DNA of 64,000 nucleotides from positions 1-64,000 of the forward strand of contig CALUXU010000011.1 of assembly GCA_944324825.1 (NCBI GenBank), read 5' to 3'. The stretch's first letter is position 1, and every line of letters starts with the position of its first letter. This document shows positions 45,264 to 54,030 of the stretch, piece by piece. The notes below the pieces were generated by a model, which worked only from the letters and a program-made list of their open reading frames with translations, had not been told where the DNA came from and made no database searches. The stretch comes from Candidatus Gastranaerophilales bacterium (GTDB lineage: Bacteria; Cyanobacteriota; Vampirovibrionia; Gastranaerophilales; Gastranaerophilaceae). Position numbers and translations under genes: made by a program.

Positions 45264-46199
45264 ATGTCCGATAAAATATTAGAAGTTAAAAATCTTAATG
45301 TAGAATATGTATCTTCTCAACTGGGGAAAAAATATATAGTTAGAGCGGTTGATGACTTTTCTGTTGCGGTTAATAAAGGAGAAATTTTTGCTATTGCAGG
45401 CGAATCTGGTTGCGGCAAATCATCGTTGTCTAAAGCAATTATTCGTCTGGTTGACAGTAAATCCGGCGAAATTTTATATAATGGTGAAAATGTTTTAAAC
45501 TTTGATAAATGTGATATGAAATCTTTTCGTCAAAAGGTTCAGATGATATTTCAAAACCCGTATGCCAGTTTGAATCCTAAGATGACAATCGGCGAGATTT
45601 TGGCAGAGCCTTTGAAAATAAACAAGAAATTATCATCAAAGGAAATAGCAGGTATCGTAAAAGAAAAAATTGAGCAGGTTGGTTTAAGCGAGTATCATTT
45701 GTCATTGTATCCGCATGAATTTTCCGGCGGGCAGCGCCAGAGGATAGCAATAGCCAGGGCATTGATACTTAATCCGGAGTTTATTATAGCGGATGAGCCG
45801 GTTAGTGCTTTAGATGCAAGTATTCAGGCGCAGATTTTGAACCTTATTAAGGATTTACAGCAGAAATATCAGATAACTATTTTGTTTATATCCCATGATT
45901 TGAATGTTATAAGATATATTGCGGATAGAGTTGCTGTTATGTATTTAGGAGAGCTTGTGGAGATAGGTACAAGAGATGAAATTTTTGAAAATCCGGTGCA
46001 TCCTTATACAAAATTGCTGTTAGATTCAATTCCTAATATACATAAGCGTCCGGATAAAGTTGATTTATCGGAATTACCGCAAGAACTTCCTAAAGGCTGC
46101 AGATTTTATTCAAGATGTTCTAATTCGGCTTCTGTTTGTGCTTATGAAAAACCTGAGTACCGGAATATTTCTCCGACACATAAGGTTTTGTGCAGATAA
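45264..46199 (+). CDS. Oligopeptide/dipeptide ABC transporter ATP-binding protein (OppF/DppF-like)
   Basis: 311 aa. Walker A GESGCGKSS near 47, Q-loop FQNPYASLNPKM, signature EFSGGQRQRIAIARAL, Walker B FIIADEPVSALD, and the C-terminal Opp/Dpp domain with cysteines in CRFYSRCSNSASVC. It energises peptide or nickel-type uptake. No permease, binding protein or partner ATPase lies in the window, so it is orphaned here. It follows recR after 15 bases without a clear ribosome site. Confidence 0.88.
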   Translation: MSDKILEVKNLNVEYVSSQLGKKYIVRAVDDFSVAVNKGEIFAIAGESGCGKSSLSKAIIRLVDSKSGEILYNGENVLNFDKCDMKSFRQKVQMIFQNPYASLNPKMTIGEILAEPLKINKKLSSKEIAGIVKEKIEQVGLSEYHLSLYPHEFSGGQRQRIAIARALILNPEFIIADEPVSALDASIQAQILNLIKDLQQKYQITILFISHDLNVIRYIADRVAVMYLGELVEIGTRDEIFENPVHPYTKLLLDSIPNIHKRPDKVDLSELPQELPKGCRFYSRCSNSASVCAYEKPEYRNISPTHKVLCR

Positions 46200-46433
46200 T
46201 TTCAAGATGATTCTGTTATTTCGTATTCTTAATTGAAACAATCTATTTTAGGGAATAGCTATCTGGTAGGATTTAAATCAATCCCATTTTATTCCTTTTA
46301 ATTATATAAATTTAATATAATTAATTATTATTTTGATTATCTATAATAGAAATAATAAGCAAAATAAATATTGTAAAGAATTGTAAATATTCATTTATTT
46401 AAGCTAATGTTTTAATAAAAAATGCCGTTATAC

Positions 46434-46457
46434 GTAACATAATAACAATTATGTTAC
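46434..46457. promoter_or_regulatory. Perfect 10-bp inverted repeat upstream of the 1041-aa gene
   Basis: In the 304-bp gap 46200-46503, GTAACATAAT (46434-46443) and its exact complement (46448-46457) flank a four-base centre, 46 bases before the start codon. There is no T-run after it, so an operator or a 5'-UTR stem is more likely than a terminator. The rest of the gap is very AT-rich, with TATAAT-like words and no ORF. Confidence 0.55.
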
Positions 46458-46503
46458 ATGTTATTAGAAAAAATTAGGAACAGAAAAAGGGAACGTACGC
46501 AAA

Positions 46504-49500
46504 ATGGGAATGGCAGCATCACAAGTTAGATTTCTATCATTGCAAAGCCGAAAGAACACAATCGGCTTGAACTTGATGACGCTTTCAAATAGAAAGCTAG
46601 CCTTATCCCGTGACATGAATAGGGTCGCAGCAGAATACAATGAAGCAATGAACCAAAAAGTACTAAAATGGTCAGGCGATTCTGGTGTAACCTATCAAGG
46701 TTTAAATTATGATTTATTAATGAAACCAAATGTAAATAACGCAACTTTACCTTACATTGTAACCGATGCCCAAGGCAGAGTTGTTGTTGATGACAAAGTT
46801 ATTCAAATAGAAGGAGCAAACAATCCTAATAATATAACTTATCGTCAATTAGCAGCTATGATATCTGCATATTCAGGCACCGATGCAGATGGCAAAACAA
46901 CATATAACAATGTTGGTAACGTTGCAGGATTAGCTGTAGGTGCTGATGTAGTAGAGAAAGATGGTGCTACTAATAAAATTACTAATGTAAATAATACAGG
47001 CGTAAGCGGCGGTGCAATATTAGGAGATAACCAATACGAAATTATTTCTGATATAAATAGTTTCCATTATGAGAACTCACTAAGATACGATTTAATGGCT
47101 CAATTAGGTTTGATATCTGCAAGTGAAAAACAAGCATTTGATGACACAATAAATGAATTATACGGCAATGAAGAAGGCTATGAAAATGCAACTATTAATG
47201 GTGGAAATATGGATGCATTATTAGATAAATTTGATGCCAACAAGACTTTAACAGCAACCGAAGTTGGTTCAGATTATAGTAAATATTTCGGGGAGTTAAA
47301 TACTACTGGTGCTGATTTTACTATTGATGGCGGTAGTGCAGTTGGAAATTTATCTTTGGCAAAAGCATATTTAGAAGAATATCAAGCTTATTTGAATACT
47401 GAATTTAAAGCCGATATCATTGCTGATACAAGAGCAGATTTAGGAACATCAACGGCTACAGATATCAGTAATATGGATAATACAAATACAACATCTTCTC
47501 TGAAATATGCATATCATGAAGATGAGGGATTTGGTATTTCTCATCGAATGATGGACTTTTTGACAGAACAAGGTGATGCCGTAAAAAACGGTAATGATTA
47601 TCAACTTGTAGTTGGCGGTTTTTTAAAGAATTTAGGATTTGTTGATTCTTCAGGCACTGCAAGTAATATTACCAATACAATAGGTGGTGTTGCTGGTGAT
47701 GAAAAAGGATCTGATATTGCGTATGATAGAGACAATAATGGTGCTTACGATCACGCATTTGAGAAAACAAGTTCTAATTATACAAGTATAAATAATTGGG
47801 GTCAGTTATTTGATAATGACTACGGCGCAAATATCAAAGATGAGGGCCATAACTGGGGTAGTTATGACACCGATGGTGACGGATATTTTAAAGGTTCTGA
47901 TTATATAGATAACAGTAATAACAGTCAAACAGGTTATGCTTATCATATATGGACAACAAATGATGGTAATAAAACTCCTGATGGTGCATATAAAAAAATT
48001 GGTGATATTGTTGATTGTTTAAACAACAGTATGAAAAGCAATGATAATATAGATGATGCAGGTGCAAATTGGGCTGCTCAAAAAACAAAAGAACTGTATG
48101 ATAATAATAGACAAGCTTGGGAAGAACGTAACGGCGACCATGGTATGGGTACATCTTGGAAGCGTGGTGCCGGTGCTTCTGATAATGTTTTTGGTGTCGG
48201 CTGGTGTAACAGATTTGGACATAAAGATGCTATTTGGGTTAACTTGCCAAACCTCATTAATGCTTATATAACATTTTATGAAATGTATATGGCTGTTAAT
48301 GGTGATACAACTCGTATTTCAGCTGGAACAAAAAGAACATTAAAACCAGAAATAATGGAAGCATACAGTGCTTATGACATGGATCTGGCTAATAATATGA
48401 AAAATAGTAACAATACTGTAAATACAAATGTTATGCTAACTGAGTTTACGAATTGGCAAGCAGGAGGAACTGTAACTGCAGGTTCTACTCCTTCGGGAGC
48501 TGGAATATCTACTGTAAAATATACAAAACAATCAACCTCACAAGAGGTAGATGATACTGGTGTATTGCAAACTATAACAACAACAGAATATGCAAATGTA
48601 ACCGGTTATTGGAATGGAAGCGGCTGGAACTCAATTAGTAAGATTGAATATTCTATTTTAAACGGCAGTTCAGAGTATAAAACTAAAACATTAGAATATA
48701 GCAGTAGTGATTCTAGTAATTCTCAAATTGTCCAAACAAATTATTCATTAACAGAAGATGCTGCTGGCAATATTACTGGATCACGCAAATCTGAAGTTGT
48801 TACTTATAAATACAATTATAACTCAACTATTGGCTCCGGTACAGGATTACAAGCAGACATACAACATTTTGATGAACACGGAAATTTAAAGTATACAATA
48901 AAAACAACTAATAACAATTTAGATGGTATATATAATGCCGGAGGAGCAGCGATTAGTGAAAGTGATAATAACTTTTATACAGATGGCAAAACTTACTATA
49001 TCACTCAAGGAGCTGGCAGTACTATGCCGGATCCAAATTATCAATATTTGATTGATGCAAAAGATGTTAAAAATTCAGTATTTGCATCTACTATTACAAT
49101 TAAACCGGAAGATAAATATGGAGAACAATTACAAAAGCTTGTTGATCAATGTCAGGCAAAAGTTGATGAGCTACAAAGTGATTTAGACGATTATTACAAT
49201 GCATTTGAAAATAGAGGTATGGATTACTTTGATGCTATATTCAAAATGATATCTGAAAACGGATGGGTTTATGATGAAAACGTAAACTCTGATAACAAAG
49301 AGCAAAGCCAAGATTATCTTAATGCAATGCTTCAAAATAATATGTACTTTGTAACCGAAGTTGATACATTAGACGGTACTGATTTCAATTACGCAACAAA
49401 ACTTGCAACAAATGTAAGCAAGATATTTGAAGTATATGATGAAGATGCGCAAAATCAGGCATTATCAAAATACGAAGCAGAAAAAGCAGAAATTAATTCA

Positions 49501-49629
49501 AAAGAAAAACAAGTTGATATCAGAATGAATAAACTTGAAACAGAACAAGATGCAATAAAAACAGAGCTTGATTCCCTGAAAAAAATCATAGATGATAACG
49601 TTCAGGCTACCTTCAAGATATTTACCTGA
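46504..49629 (+). CDS. Very large protein with flagellin-like termini, unknown
   Basis: 1041 aa with no signal peptide. The first 55 residues (MGMAASQVRFLSLQSRKNTI... MNRVAAEYNEAMN) and the last 60 (EINSKEKQVDIRMNKLETEQ...) are heptad-like helices. The large middle is Asn/Thr/Gly/Ser-rich, as in surface proteins. Conserved helical ends around a variable centre resemble flagellin, hook and other flagellar-export substrates; motAB elsewhere in the window shows a flagellum is possible. Two EF-hand-like loops are seen (DRDNNGAYDHAFE near 408, DTDGDGYFKGSD near 455). The RBS is AAAGGGA. I know similar N-termini from gut Melainabacteria but no assigned function. Confidence 0.8.
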   Translation: MGMAASQVRFLSLQSRKNTIGLNLMTLSNRKLALSRDMNRVAAEYNEAMNQKVLKWSGDSGVTYQGLNYDLLMKPNVNNATLPYIVTDAQGRVVVDDKVIQIEGANNPNNITYRQLAAMISAYSGTDADGKTTYNNVGNVAGLAVGADVVEKDGATNKITNVNNTGVSGGAILGDNQYEIISDINSFHYENSLRYDLMAQLGLISASEKQAFDDTINELYGNEEGYENATINGGNMDALLDKFDANKTLTATEVGSDYSKYFGELNTTGADFTIDGGSAVGNLSLAKAYLEEYQAYLNTEFKADIIADTRADLGTSTATDISNMDNTNTTSSLKYAYHEDEGFGISHRMMDFLTEQGDAVKNGNDYQLVVGGFLKNLGFVDSSGTASNITNTIGGVAGDEKGSDIAYDRDNNGAYDHAFEKTSSNYTSINNWGQLFDNDYGANIKDEGHNWGSYDTDGDGYFKGSDYIDNSNNSQTGYAYHIWTTNDGNKTPDGAYKKIGDIVDCLNNSMKSNDNIDDAGANWAAQKTKELYDNNRQAWEERNGDHGMGTSWKRGAGASDNVFGVGWCNRFGHKDAIWVNLPNLINAYITFYEMYMAVNGDTTRISAGTKRTLKPEIMEAYSAYDMDLANNMKNSNNTVNTNVMLTEFTNWQAGGTVTAGSTPSGAGISTVKYTKQSTSQEVDDTGVLQTITTTEYANVTGYWNGSGWNSISKIEYSILNGSSEYKTKTLEYSSSDSSNSQIVQTNYSLTEDAAGNITGSRKSEVVTYKYNYNSTIGSGTGLQADIQHFDEHGNLKYTIKTTNNNLDGIYNAGGAAISESDNNFYTDGKTYYITQGAGSTMPDPNYQYLIDAKDVKNSVFASTITIKPEDKYGEQLQKLVDQCQAKVDELQSDLDDYYNAFENRGMDYFDAIFKMISENGWVYDENVNSDNKEQSQDYLNAMLQNNMYFVTEVDTLDGTDFNYATKLATNVSKIFEVYDEDAQNQALSKYEAEKAEINSKEKQVDIRMNKLETEQDAIKTELDSLKKIIDDNVQATFKIFT

Positions 49630-49960
49630 TTTAACAAGTGACTAAGGGGTAAATGTATTGGGTTGTTTTCCAGCCCTCTCCGGGGGAGAGGGTTTAGGTG
49701 AGGGTAAGTCAAAAAATGACCAAACCTCTAATCAACCCTCACTCGCATCTGTAGTTTTCACTTTTGTTCAAACACAGCTGCGGCCTCTCCTACAAAGAGG
49801 CAAGACAGTGAGAAGTGTCTGAAGTGTACCACTACTAAAAAGTGGGCAAAAAATTCATTTAGCTGCTTAACTTCTTAGCTGCATTTCCCCTTCACTATTT
49901 TCCCCTCCCTGCCCCTCACACTTTAAAAAAAATCCCAATTATAGTATAATACATGTTGTC
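49630..49960 (+). repeat. Stop-proximal composite repeat region, 331 bp
   Basis: Directly after the stop codon come AAGTGACTAAGGGGTAAATG (49635-49654) and then an 8-bp stem CCCTCTCC-GGG-GGAGAGGG (49675-49693) followed by AGGTGAGGG. Related pieces lie after uvrB, after the transglycosylase and inside the Ehr operon. Toward the end is a polypyrimidine stretch, then TATAAT at 49945-49950, which is the likely -10 of the next gene. No ORF or RNA gene is recognised. Confidence 0.6.
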
Positions 49961-50236
49961 ATGAAGAAGTATGTTGGTTTTATATTTATTTTTATATGTG
50001 TAACAAACTTAGCTTTTGCAGAGGAAATTAAGCTGGTTCCTGATTCTGAAGCACCTGTCGAAAAAAACATTAACCTGGAAACTCCGGATAAAGAGCTGAT
50101 GGAAAACAGTCCGCAAAGACTCCATAACTACGGGTTTATTTTGCAAAACAGTATTGCTCCTATTCGCGGAGTAAAATATGACAGCGGTGTTATTCCATCT
50201 GAAAGACCGGCAAGGGATGTAAAGCCTGAACCTTAA
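49961..50236 (+). CDS. Small secreted protein, 91 aa
   Basis: A signal peptide (YVGFIFIFICVTNLAFA) is followed by a 70-residue acidic, Pro-rich region (LVPDSEAPVEKN...). No domain is recognised. The ATG is ten bases after a TATAAT box and has no Shine-Dalgarno, so the leader would be only about four bases. It begins a run of three exported proteins, all unknown. Confidence 0.65.
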   Translation: MKKYVGFIFIFICVTNLAFAEEIKLVPDSEAPVEKNINLETPDKELMENSPQRLHNYGFILQNSIAPIRGVKYDSGVIPSERPARDVKPEP

Positions 50237-50276
50237 AATGATGCAGATTAGACATTGTATTAAATGTGGAGTTTGT

Positions 50277-50951
50277 ATGAAGAGATTTCTTATACTATTG
50301 TTATGCTTATTTATTCCAATATCTGCTTTGGCTGAAGATGAACAATCTATACAGCAGAGAATTGATGATATCGGAACAAAATTACTCAATGCAAACAAAA
50401 TAGAAAAACGAGTTGTATTTGTATATTCTGATGAAGATAAACAAAGCCTTCTTGATATGGATACAATGCTTGAATCCGGGCAAGTTATTGTTTATAGGAA
50501 TATTTATAAAAACATTGAAGATGATAATGAGCTTGCAGCAGGGCTTGCTAGAGGAATTTCAAATTCCATAAAATCATTTGACGGCTTGTGGGGCGGTACC
50601 TTAACAGCACTACAAATAAAACTGGCGCCTAAGAAATTTGAAATAGTCGCAGATAAAAGAGCGGTAGATTTCATGGTCAAAGCAGGTTTTGATCCGGTTG
50701 CGGAAATTATTTATATCCATAAAATCTCTCCTCAAAAAAGACATGATTTACTCTCTAATAAAAATCTTGCATCAAAAAGACTTGCTATTGTATATGAATA
50801 TATTTATACAAAATATCCATACTTTTTAGCGAATAATCAGTATATTAACAATGAACATTATCAAAATTTTCTGCTAACGTCAGTTAATAACCGAAAATTG
50901 TTGGAAGAAAAGGTTAAATCAGGTTCAAGTAAAAAACTTAAATATGAATAA
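50277..50951 (+). CDS. Exported M48-like protein with lost zinc ligands (pseudopeptidase)
   Basis: 224 aa from the ATG at 50277, preceded by GGAG and starting with a signal peptide (MKRFLILLLCLFIPISALA). The fold pattern is M48: VIVYRNIYKNIEDDNELAAGLARGI, then VADKRAVDFMVKAGFDP. Where active enzymes have HExxH this protein has RGISN, and the third-ligand Glu before AD is Val. It is therefore probably not a peptidase but may keep a binding or regulatory role. It overlaps the next gene by eight bases. Confidence 0.7.
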   Translation: MKRFLILLLCLFIPISALAEDEQSIQQRIDDIGTKLLNANKIEKRVVFVYSDEDKQSLLDMDTMLESGQVIVYRNIYKNIEDDNELAAGLARGISNSIKSFDGLWGGTLTALQIKLAPKKFEIVADKRAVDFMVKAGFDPVAEIIYIHKISPQKRHDLLSNKNLASKRLAIVYEYIYTKYPYFLANNQYINNEHYQNFLLTSVNNRKLLEEKVKSGSSKKLKYE

Positions 50952-51507
50952 AATAATATCTTTATTAATAGCTCTATTTTTAACCGGCGGATTAGCATTT
51001 GCTATCCAGGATACATTTGTGGAAGAAACGCTCTCAGGGAAAGAACTTGCACCGCCTCTGACACATACGGTCTATGACTATCAAAGCACTGAAAAAATAC
51101 CTGTTATAATTCAATCCTGTAAAAAAATTAAATCCGAAAAAGATGTTGCTGAAGGTAGTTTGATTTCGATGAAAGTTTTTTCTGATGTTGAATATAAAGG
51201 CAAAATTATTATCCCTAAAGATACTATTCTGACTGCAAAAATCGAAACGACTATACCAAGCGGTATGAATGGGATTCCTGCAAGTATGATTATAGGAAGT
51301 TTTGATATTCCGAATATTGATACAAATAAACTTACATACAGTTATGAAATTGTTGGACAGGACAGAAGTCTCTGGGTTTATCCCCTGAAGTGGGCTCTAA
51401 CAATTCTCCCTCCGACAGGTTCTTTGACCAATTTTATTTTTGGTGGGCACGCAAAATTGAGTACAAAGAAAAAGATTAAGCTATATTACTATCCTGACTG
51501 GATTTAG
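50944..51507 (+). CDS. Exported protein of unknown function, 187 aa
   Basis: A signal peptide (IISLLIALFLTGGLAFA) is followed by a beta-rich region with SLISMKVFSDVEYKGKIIIP and repeated Lys/Ile strands. It has one hydrophobic stretch near 150-165. No family is recognised. It is translationally coupled to the M48-like gene (8-base overlap), so the two probably work together in the envelope. Confidence 0.7.
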   Translation: MNKIISLLIALFLTGGLAFAIQDTFVEETLSGKELAPPLTHTVYDYQSTEKIPVIIQSCKKIKSEKDVAEGSLISMKVFSDVEYKGKIIIPKDTILTAKIETTIPSGMNGIPASMIIGSFDIPNIDTNKLTYSYEIVGQDRSLWVYPLKWALTILPPTGSLTNFIFGGHAKLSTKKKIKLYYYPDWI

Positions 51508-51549
51508 TTTTTTATGCTATCATAAAATAAAGAGGAAAGGAGAGGTTCA

Positions 51550-51756
51550 ATGTATCACGTTTATACAATAGAAAGAGAAAAACCTGATTTTTCTAAAACA
51601 GCAATGGGTGATTTCAGAGATTTTGATGCGGCTTTAGAAAAAGCTGAAAAATGTATCGAAAACAGACCTGATTTGAGGTACGTAATCGAAGAAACCGACG
51701 GACACGTAAACAGTTACGGTGATTTGATTGCAAACGTAGTTGTTGAAAGCGAATAA
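51550..51756 (+). CDS. Small acidic protein, 68 aa
   Basis: A soluble protein without recognised family, of alpha/beta pattern (YHVYTIEREK... FDAALEKAEKCI... YVIEETDG). A good ribosome site (AGGAAAGGAGAGG) precedes the ATG. It is followed by a strong hairpin terminator shared with the convergent Ehr operon. It may be a small regulatory or house-keeping protein. Confidence 0.6.
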   Translation: MYHVYTIEREKPDFSKTAMGDFRDFDAALEKAEKCIENRPDLRYVIEETDGHVNSYGDLIANVVVESE

Positions 51757-51757
51757 A

Positions 51758-51789
51758 AAATAAGGTCTTTTATAAGACCTTATTTTTTT
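51758..51789. terminator. Bidirectional intrinsic terminator
   Basis: A perfect 12-bp stem (51758-51769 with 51774-51785) with loop TTAT, A-rich before and T-rich after. It ends the 68-aa gene on the plus strand. On the minus strand it overlaps the stop codon of the last Ehr gene. Confidence 0.88.
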
Positions 51790-52535
51790 ATATAACTTAA
51801 AACCGCATTTATAAATGTTAACGGGTGTACAGGACAGCCCGGAATATATAAATCTATCGGATATTTTTCCAGAAACTCTCTGTTTAATTTTGAACTGTTT
51901 TGGAATACCCCGCCTGATATGGCACAAGCTCCGCAAAGTATTACGATTTTAGGATTTGGGACTGCGTGATAACAGTTTTCAAGTGCGTAAGCCATATTTT
52001 CAGAAATCGGACCTGTGATAACAATACCGTCTGCATGGCGCGGAGATGCGACAAAATCAATTCCGAATCGTCCCATATCAAAGTTTGCGTTTGAACATGC
52101 ATTCAATTCCATTTCACAACCATTACAACCGGCAGCGGAAACTTGTCTGAGCTTCAATGAACGAGAAAAAACGGATGTGATTTCTTTTCTAACTTCAACA
52201 GCTGTTTTTTCATATTCTTCTTTTGTCATTCCTTCCGTAATTATTAATTTATTTCTGTCAGTTGATGCCAGTTTATAAAAATTAGTAAAATCAATTGCAT
52301 GAGATTCGCAAATATTTTTGCAGGCTCCGCAAAAAGTACATTTCCCCATATCTATTGATAGCGGGTTAAGTTTTAATGCGCCTGTCGGGCAGACGTTTAA
52401 ACACTTGCCGCAATTTGAACATTTGCCGTTACATAAAGAAGGTAATCCTCTAAATTGCTCTCTCATTGGAGCATTCGGGATATCTTTTATAAACTGTTGT
52501 CCTTGATAAATTCTTGATTTTAATGTATCAAACAT
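51780..52535 (-). CDS. Ehr complex fusion: 2[4Fe-4S] ferredoxin + NuoB-like small subunit (HyfH/HyfI-like)
   Basis: 251 aa, two subunits in one. Residues 35-80 hold two [4Fe-4S] sites (C39, C42, C45, C49 and C66, C69, C72, C76) like HyfH/NuoI. Residues 130-250 are the NuoB/HycG small subunit, with C137 and C140 in CNGCEMEL and later cysteines in LCGACA and PGCPVHP. It carries electrons to the membrane arm. It is the last gene of the operon, 12 bases after the large subunit. Confidence 0.88.
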   Translation of the reverse strand: MFDTLKSRIYQGQQFIKDIPNAPMREQFRGLPSLCNGKCSNCGKCLNVCPTGALKLNPLSIDMGKCTFCGACKNICESHAIDFTNFYKLASTDRNKLIITEGMTKEEYEKTAVEVRKEITSVFSRSLKLRQVSAAGCNGCEMELNACSNANFDMGRFGIDFVASPRHADGIVITGPISENMAYALENCYHAVPNPKIVILCGACAISGGVFQNSSKLNREFLEKYPIDLYIPGCPVHPLTFINAVLSYIKK

Positions 52536-52547
52536 AATATTTATTCC

Positions 52548-54014
52548 TTATAAATCATTTCCTGAATAAGACAGATTAAAACTCTTGTTGCACAGCGGGA
52601 AGTCTGAAACACCGTTGTTTCTTACTGCCAGTGCCAATCCATACCAGTTATTGAAGGACGGATCTTTGATTTTGTAACGTGTTAAAGTTCCGTTTCCGTC
52701 AGTCATTGCGATATGAACAACTTCGCCTCTCCAGCCTTCAACAATTGAAACAATAAAGGCATCTTTTGACATATCGTTGTGAGAATCAACGAGGACAGGT
52801 TCATTTTTGTATTCCTTCAGTTTTGAAAGAATTTTGCGAACCATTGCAAGAGATTCTTTGACTTCTTTATATCTTAGTTTAAATCTGGAATTAACATCTC
52901 CGACTCCGTTGAACGGTTTCTTTTCAAAGTTTAATTCTTTCATCCATTTGTCAGGAAAATCGAATCTTGAATCAAGCGGATTTCCTGATGCTTTTGCCGC
53001 CATTCCAACAAGTCCTATTTCTTTTGCTTTTTCATAACTAACTGTTCCTGTTTTTTCGAGTCTTGACATAACAGTAGAGTTTTTAAGCATTGTTTTTGTC
53101 ATTCTGTCAACATCTTTAGCAACTTTATCCAGTGTTTTAAGTGTCAGGTTAATCTCGTCTTCCGAGATATCAAAATTTACGCCGCCGACATTTACTAATC
53201 CTCGCCCGAAACGGCTTCCTGACCATTCAAGCATTGTATTGATAACAAGAGTTCTTGTTACTCCGAAAACCGCTGCACCCATTGCGTATGCAATATCACC
53301 TGCAATGGCTCCCATATCTCCGATTTGGATTGCCGCACGTTCCATTTCAAGCGCAGCTTTTCTGATTAATTGTGCTTTGTTTGAAATCTGAATATCTTTT
53401 AACCCTTCCATTACTTGGGAATATGCGGTATTGTATGCAATTACACTGTCTCCGCAAATTGATTCCGCAAGTTGGTTGGAAGGAGTCTTTAACATTAATT
53501 CTTCAATCCCTCTATGCTGATAGCCGAGCATAATTTCCAAATGGTATACGGTTTCACCGTTACACATAAATCTAAAATGTCCCGGCTCAATTACTCCTGC
53601 GTGGATTGGACCTACGGCAACCTGGTGTACTTCGTCACCCTCCATATTAAAGAATTCGTATTTGTCCTGATTGATTCTGACAGGCTTTAACCAAGGGTGA
53701 TTTAAAGGCTCTATTCCGAATTGTTCATAAAACTCTCTTTCAAATATATGGAAAGATGGGATTTCCTGTGTTAAACATTCATAAGATTTTTCATTGGCTG
53801 AGAATATTGCTGATGAAACAAGCAAATCACCGTTTATATCGTCCGCTAATACTACAAATAACCTTGTTGCACCGTTGCCCCAGTCTTTACCGAAGAAAGC
53901 TATCGGGCGTTTCTGCTCGCTTATTACGGCTTCTCTCAATTCATTTATTGAAAGAGCCGGTATATCTGTAAGATTAACTTTTTTGTTGTTTTTTGTTATT
54001 AACCAATTTGTCAT
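52548..54014 (-). CDS. Ehr complex large subunit: NuoC + NuoD-like (HyfG-like) without NiFe ligands
   Basis: 488 aa from the ATG at 54014 (AAGGA upstream; a longer ORF begins at a TTG inside the previous gene). Residues 1-115 are NuoC-like and the rest NuoD/HycE-like, with GPIHAGVIEPGHFRF and YQHRGIE. The N-terminal nickel motif CxxC is CGDS (C187, S190) with Tyr at the usual His. The C-terminal DPCxxC is DPSFNN (S453, N456). Three of the four nickel cysteines are gone, so hydrogenase activity is not expected. Confidence 0.9.
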   Translation of the reverse strand: MTNWLITKNNKKVNLTDIPALSINELREAVISEQKRPIAFFGKDWGNGATRLFVVLADDINGDLLVSSAIFSANEKSYECLTQEIPSFHIFEREFYEQFGIEPLNHPWLKPVRINQDKYEFFNMEGDEVHQVAVGPIHAGVIEPGHFRFMCNGETVYHLEIMLGYQHRGIEELMLKTPSNQLAESICGDSVIAYNTAYSQVMEGLKDIQISNKAQLIRKAALEMERAAIQIGDMGAIAGDIAYAMGAAVFGVTRTLVINTMLEWSGSRFGRGLVNVGGVNFDISEDEINLTLKTLDKVAKDVDRMTKTMLKNSTVMSRLEKTGTVSYEKAKEIGLVGMAAKASGNPLDSRFDFPDKWMKELNFEKKPFNGVGDVNSRFKLRYKEVKESLAMVRKILSKLKEYKNEPVLVDSHNDMSKDAFIVSIVEGWRGEVVHIAMTDGNGTLTRYKIKDPSFNNWYGLALAVRNNGVSDFPLCNKSFNLSYSGNDL

Positions 54015-54030
54015 ATTTTCAATCCTTAAA

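Noticed and set aside
47465-48222. Minus-strand ORFs inside the 1041-aa gene
   Set aside because: They are rich in Tyr/His from reversed AT-rich codons, overlap each other and have no ribosome sites.
52548-54014. Calling the complex an active NiFe hydrogenase (hyf/hyc)
   Set aside because: The nickel motifs CxxC at both ends of the large subunit are replaced (CGDS, DPSFNN).
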